The notes under the pieces are model-generated. The model had not been told where the DNA came from and did no database searches. It saw only the letters and a program-made list of their open reading frames with translations. The translations under genes and the position numbers were made by a program. DNA of 48,400 nt, from the NCBI GenBank assembly GCA_022843705.1, contig JALHND010000009.1, forward strand, positions 1 through 48,400. Reading direction: 5' to 3'. Source of the stretch: Burkholderiales bacterium. Lineage in GTDB: Bacteria; Pseudomonadota; Gammaproteobacteria; Burkholderiales; SG8-41. Below, one piece after another: positions 45,174-48,400 of this stretch (positions within the stretch are counted from its first letter, which is position 1; each line of letters opens with the position of its first letter).

Positions 45174-46238
45174 ATGCGTTTTGACCTGTTTTACGAACTG
45201 GCCCTGCCCGCGCACAGCGCGCGCAGCGAAACCACGCTCTACGCCGACACCCTTGCCGAAATCGCGCTTGCCGACGAACTCGGTTACGGCTGTGCATGGC
45301 TGGTCGAGCACCATTTCATGCGCGCCTATTCGCATGCCTCGAAGCCTGAAATCCTGCTCGGCGCCGCCGCCGCGCGCAGCACGCGCATCCGCCTCGGCCA
45401 CGCCATCATCCCCTTGCCTCTGCACCACCCGGTGCACGTCGCCGAAAGGGTGGCAACGCTCGACGTGCTGTCGGGCGGACGGCTGGAAGTCGGCATCGGC
45501 CGTGGTTTTTCCCCGCGTGAATACGCCGTTTTCGGCGGCGACATGGCGGACAGCCGGGCTCTGGTCGAGGAAAACCTCGCGGTGCTGCGTGCATCCTTCC
45601 GGCCGGGCGCGCTGAACCACCGGGGCCGCCGTTACGCCTTCGACGACCTCGACATCGTCCCGCGCGTCGTGCAGCAGCCGCATCCGCCGCTGTGGACCGC
45701 CGCAGTCAGCCCCGAAACCTGGGACTGGGCAGCCGCGCAGCAGTTGGGCGCGCTGGCCGGCCCGTTCAAGCCCTGGTTCATGGTCGAGCAGGACCTGCGG
45801 CGCTACCGCAGCGCCTGGACCCACGCCGAAGCGCCGCGCGCCGGCATGACCCTGGGCGTGTTGTGCCTCGCCGACGGCGCGCGCGCAAAGGCACTGGCGC
45901 AGGAGGCCTTCCGCTGGTTCTACGGCGAACTTTACCGGACCACGCTGCCGGTGCTGGAAAAACTCTATCCGGGGTACGAACACCTGCATGAGCTGGGCCG
46001 TTTCCGCAGCCTGATGAAACTCGGCGTCAACCTCGGCCTCACCGACTTCGCCGGCCTCACCGTGGTCGGCACGCCGCAGGAATGCATCGCCCGGCTGCGC
46101 AAGTACCAGGCCGCCGGCATCACCCATATCCTCTGCGCCTTCGGCGCCGGCGCCCTCGACACCGCAACCACGCGCGAATCGATGACCCTGTTCGCGCGCG
46201 AAGTGATGCCGGCATTCGCGGCGGGCGCCCGCGCTTGA
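45174..46238 (+). CDS. LLM-class flavin-dependent oxidoreductase
   Basis: 354 residues, bacterial-luciferase-like TIM barrel. Motifs: ELGYGCAWLVEHHFMR, IRLGHAIIPLPLHHPVHVAERVATLDVLSGGRLEVGIGRGFSPREY, all typical of F420/FMN-dependent monooxygenases of the LLM type. Substrate is unknown. It is divergent from mlaF and overlaps the SDR gene downstream by four bases (TTGA). Confidence 0.93.
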   Translation: MRFDLFYELALPAHSARSETTLYADTLAEIALADELGYGCAWLVEHHFMRAYSHASKPEILLGAAAARSTRIRLGHAIIPLPLHHPVHVAERVATLDVLSGGRLEVGIGRGFSPREYAVFGGDMADSRALVEENLAVLRASFRPGALNHRGRRYAFDDLDIVPRVVQQPHPPLWTAAVSPETWDWAAAQQLGALAGPFKPWFMVEQDLRRYRSAWTHAEAPRAGMTLGVLCLADGARAKALAQEAFRWFYGELYRTTLPVLEKLYPGYEHLHELGRFRSLMKLGVNLGLTDFAGLTVVGTPQECIARLRKYQAAGITHILCAFGAGALDTATTRESMTLFAREVMPAFAAGARA

Positions 46239-47146
46239 AAGTTCTGGTCACCGGCTCCAGCGCGAGCCTCGCCCATGCGCTGCTGCCGCGGCTGTGCGCC
46301 GACCCGGCCGTAACGCAGGTCACCGGCATCGACCTCCGCGCACCGCATTTCACGCACCCGAAGTTCCGCGCGCTGCAGGCGGATTTCCGCGACAGCCGGA
46401 CCGGCGCGCTGCTGCCCGGACACAACGCCCTGGTGCACATGGCCTATGTCGTGCTGCGCGGACACCTGCGCGCGGAAACCATGCACGACATCAATGTCGG
46501 CGCCAGCCTCAGGCTGCTGCAGGCCGCGCAGGCGGCGGGACTGAAGCGGATCATCCATCTGTCGAGCGCCGCGGTGTACGGCAGCGGCCGCGATCTCGAC
46601 GAAAACGCCGCGCTGTCGCCGCTGCGCGGTTTCCTCTACGGCATGCACAAGGCCGAACTGGAGCGGCAGATCGAAAACTCGGTGCCGGAATGCCTGCGCC
46701 TGCGGCCCCACGTCATCCTCGGCCCGCATGCCCAGCCGGTGCTGCGGCAGATCCTCGGCCTGCCGCTGTACCTGCGGCTCGACGATCCCCAGCCGGAACT
46801 GCAATGCGTGCACGAGGACGACGTGGCCGATGCCATCGTCTGCGGCCTGCGGCGCGAAGTCCGCGGCCCCTGCAACCTTGCCGCCGGCGGGCGCTGGACG
46901 CTGCGCGAAGTGATGCGCGAACGGCACACGCGTTGCCTGCCGCTGCCGCCGGGCCTCGCACGCGCCGGACTCGCACTGGCGCACGGCCTCAGCGGCTGGG
47001 GCGGTGAACCGGGATGGCTGGAGGGATTGCGCCACACGCTGACCCTCGATTGCCGGCGGGCGGAACGTGAACTCGGCTGGCACCCGTTGCACAGTGCCGC
47101 GCAGGCGCTGGCGGCAACAGGCGGAAAAACCGCTACTGCAGCCTGA
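46235..47146 (+). CDS. NAD-dependent epimerase/dehydratase (extended SDR)
   Basis: 303 residues. Rossmann start KVLVTGSSASLAHALLPRL, the active-site region HLSSAAVYGSG and YGMHKAELE (Tyr-x3-Lys: YGMHK) are visible, and GHNALVHMAY is the NAD-binding stretch. The start codon is TTG overlapping the LLM stop (TTGA); no ATG lies in the right place. Its last 14 bases overlap the convergent diiron gene. Function is unknown; may modify a product of the LLM enzyme. Confidence 0.88.
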   Translation: MKVLVTGSSASLAHALLPRLCADPAVTQVTGIDLRAPHFTHPKFRALQADFRDSRTGALLPGHNALVHMAYVVLRGHLRAETMHDINVGASLRLLQAAQAAGLKRIIHLSSAAVYGSGRDLDENAALSPLRGFLYGMHKAELERQIENSVPECLRLRPHVILGPHAQPVLRQILGLPLYLRLDDPQPELQCVHEDDVADAIVCGLRREVRGPCNLAAGGRWTLREVMRERHTRCLPLPPGLARAGLALAHGLSGWGGEPGWLEGLRHTLTLDCRRAERELGWHPLHSAAQALAATGGKTATAA

Positions 47147-47984
47147 AGCCGTAGCCCTCGAGCAGGTGCAGCGTCGGCGCGAGACGCTCGCGGACAAAGG
47201 CCTGGCGCGCCGGATTGTGCCGGGCCATCCGCCGCCAGCGGTCGCCGTGGGTCAGTCCCGCCAGTTCGTAGAACTGCGCCGGGGGCAGGTAAAACACCTG
47301 CGCATACTGGCGCACCAGCAGCCGGACCAGCGGATTGAGCAGCGCCAGCAGCGGACGCGGCAGCGCCGGCAGGGTCGCCTCGAGCTGCGCCCGCGCCGCC
47401 GCGATATGGCGCGCCTCGTCAATGCAGTGCACGGTGCAGATGTCGCGGACCGCCGGATTGATGCCTTCGGTCGCGCGCAGGTGGCGGTTGAACTTGTCCG
47501 GCACGTCCTCGGCGACCACCGTCGCCGCCCAGAACAGCACGCCGCCGGCCGGCGCCCGGCGCGCCAGCCAGTCGGCAAGGGGCGGCGGCCGCCAGGCCTG
47601 CGGCGGAGCCGCCAGCCCGGCGGACTCCATTGCGCGCAGGAACATCAGGCTGTGCCCGGCCTCCTCGCGCATCTCGTGCAGGAAATACTGGTATTCGGCG
47701 CGCGGCAGCCGCGCCGACAGGCGCCGCGACAGGCGCTGCATGAATACGCGCTCCAGCCACAGGCCGGCGTGCATCACGTTGATGAATTCATACTGCGACA
47801 GCCGCCGCCGCACATCGAGCGCCAGATCCTCATAGGCGGCCAGCCCGTGGAGGGACAGCGCGGATTCCGGCAGCCAGAACGAATCCGCATCCAGCCGCGT
47901 CCAGTCGACAGCGCCCAGCGGGTCGCGGTAACGCTGGCTGTTTTCGGACAGCTGGCGCAGCAGCGCATGATCGGCGTTTTGCAT
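47133..47984 (-). CDS. AurF-like diiron protein (putative oxygenase)
   Basis: 283 residues, helical. Candidate diiron ligands: Glu78, Glu108-x2-His111 (REEAGH), Glu159, His186 and Glu190-x2-His193 (DEARH). This ExxH/ExxH pattern resembles the AurF / p-aminobenzoate N-oxygenase family and related diiron proteins. Substrate not known. It is convergent with the SDR gene (14-bp overlap) and divergent from an ABC ATPase gene 87 bases away. Confidence 0.78.
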   Translation of the reverse strand: MQNADHALLRQLSENSQRYRDPLGAVDWTRLDADSFWLPESALSLHGLAAYEDLALDVRRRLSQYEFINVMHAGLWLERVFMQRLSRRLSARLPRAEYQYFLHEMREEAGHSLMFLRAMESAGLAAPPQAWRPPPLADWLARRAPAGGVLFWAATVVAEDVPDKFNRHLRATEGINPAVRDICTVHCIDEARHIAAARAQLEATLPALPRPLLALLNPLVRLLVRQYAQVFYLPPAQFYELAGLTHGDRWRRMARHNPARQAFVRERLAPTLHLLEGYGFRLQ

Positions 47985-48071
47985 GGAAAGATTATAAGAC
48001 CGGCGCCGGGGTCGCGGTATGCGCGGCCGGCGCTGTTTACCCCCGGGGGAGTTTCGGCTAAGTTACGCCGC

Positions 48072-48400
48072 ATGTCAGCGCCCGCATTGCACATCAGCCG
48101 CCTGTGCAAATCCTATGGCAAGTCCGTCGCGCTCGACGACGTTTCCCTCGACATCATGGGCGGTGAATTTTTCGGACTGGTCGGCGCCAACGGCGCGGGC
48201 AAGACCACGCTGGTCAAATGCGCCCTCGATTTCTGCGACATCCAGTCCGGTGACATCAGGATCTTCGGCACCCCGCACCGCGAAACCGCGGCGCGCAGCC
48301 GGATCGCCTTCCTGCCCGAACGTTTCACACCGCCGCATTACCTGAGCGGCCGCGATTTCCTGCGTTATCTCGCCGGGCTGCACCGGGGGACCTACGATGA
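48072..48400 (+). CDS. ABC transporter ATP-binding protein, N-terminal part (runs off window)
   Basis: About 109 residues are visible from an ATG at 48072: SRLCKSYGKSVALDDVSLD, Walker A GANGAGKTT and the ARSRIAFLPERFTPP region with a Q-loop-like position. It should continue past the window end with signature and Walker B. ABC family typical of ABC-2 exporters; the partner permease must lie beyond the edge. It is divergent from the AurF-like gene. Confidence 0.85.
   Translation, partial: MSAPALHISRLCKSYGKSVALDDVSLDIMGGEFFGLVGANGAGKTTLVKCALDFCDIQSGDIRIFGTPHRETAARSRIAFLPERFTPPHYLSGRDFLRYLAGLHRGTYD

Overview
The window looks like a piece of a GC-rich betaproteobacterial chromosome, probably Burkholderiales or a near relative. 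The reasons are the housekeeping order (petABC-sspAB; degS-like, tatABC and his genes; murA-ibaG-mla), the presence of Bug-type (TctC) solute-binding proteins, and the codon and GC style. This placement is inference. There is no rRNA, CRISPR array, prophage or intact insertion sequence. One tRNA gene (Thr, anticodon TGT) is present.

Layout. 1-10.4 kb is an accessory, transport-rich region: the tail of an MFS permease overlapping a Bug-like protein without a signal peptide, a hypothetical gene, a TRIC/UPF0126 membrane protein, a minus-strand cluster (two sister MFS permeases, a D-2-hydroxyacid dehydrogenase, a ThDP enzyme with Xsc-like features), another MFS exporter, and a HigBA-like toxin-antitoxin pair with a perfect palindromic operator. 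10.7-17.1 kb holds a secreted Bug protein, two small genes and a four-gene GldA/F/G-type ABC operon ending in a DUF4340 gene. 17.2-19.9 kb has tRNA-Thr, a beta-hydroxyacid dehydrogenase-family gene and a Tat-exported amidohydrolase. 20.0-24.0 kb is petABC (bc1 complex) followed by sspA and sspB. 24.1-28.9 kb has a TctDE-like two-component system, a secreted hypothetical, a Nif3-family gene and a DegS-like protease.

28.9-37.6 kb, read on the minus strand, is hisG-D-C-B-H-A-F-I-E followed by tatABC. HisG is the short form and HisB is dehydratase only, so HisZ and histidinol-phosphatase must be encoded elsewhere. 37.7-45.0 kb is murA, ibaG, a NodIJ-like ABC exporter and mlaBCDEF (outer-membrane lipid asymmetry). 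Between murA and hisG sits an inverted orphan copy of the MlaF ATPase whose H-loop histidine is tyrosine. 45.2-48.4 kb has a luciferase-like oxidoreductase, an extended SDR, an AurF-like diiron protein and the start of another ABC ATPase.

The most unusual layer is non-coding. (1) At least seven copies of an AT-rich element of about 30 bp lie across this GC-rich window, one of them forming the signal-peptide codons of mlaC. (2) Hairpins made of TGAGG-type words begin exactly at stop codons. (3) A 125-bp element is bounded by perfect 13-bp inverted repeats inside the his operon, and its core is found again, in frame, inside the dehydrogenase gene at 17.7 kb. No complete new defence or mobile system is evident. 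The best candidates for novelty are these repeat families, the H-loop-variant MlaF paralogue and the Xsc-like cluster with twin MFS genes.
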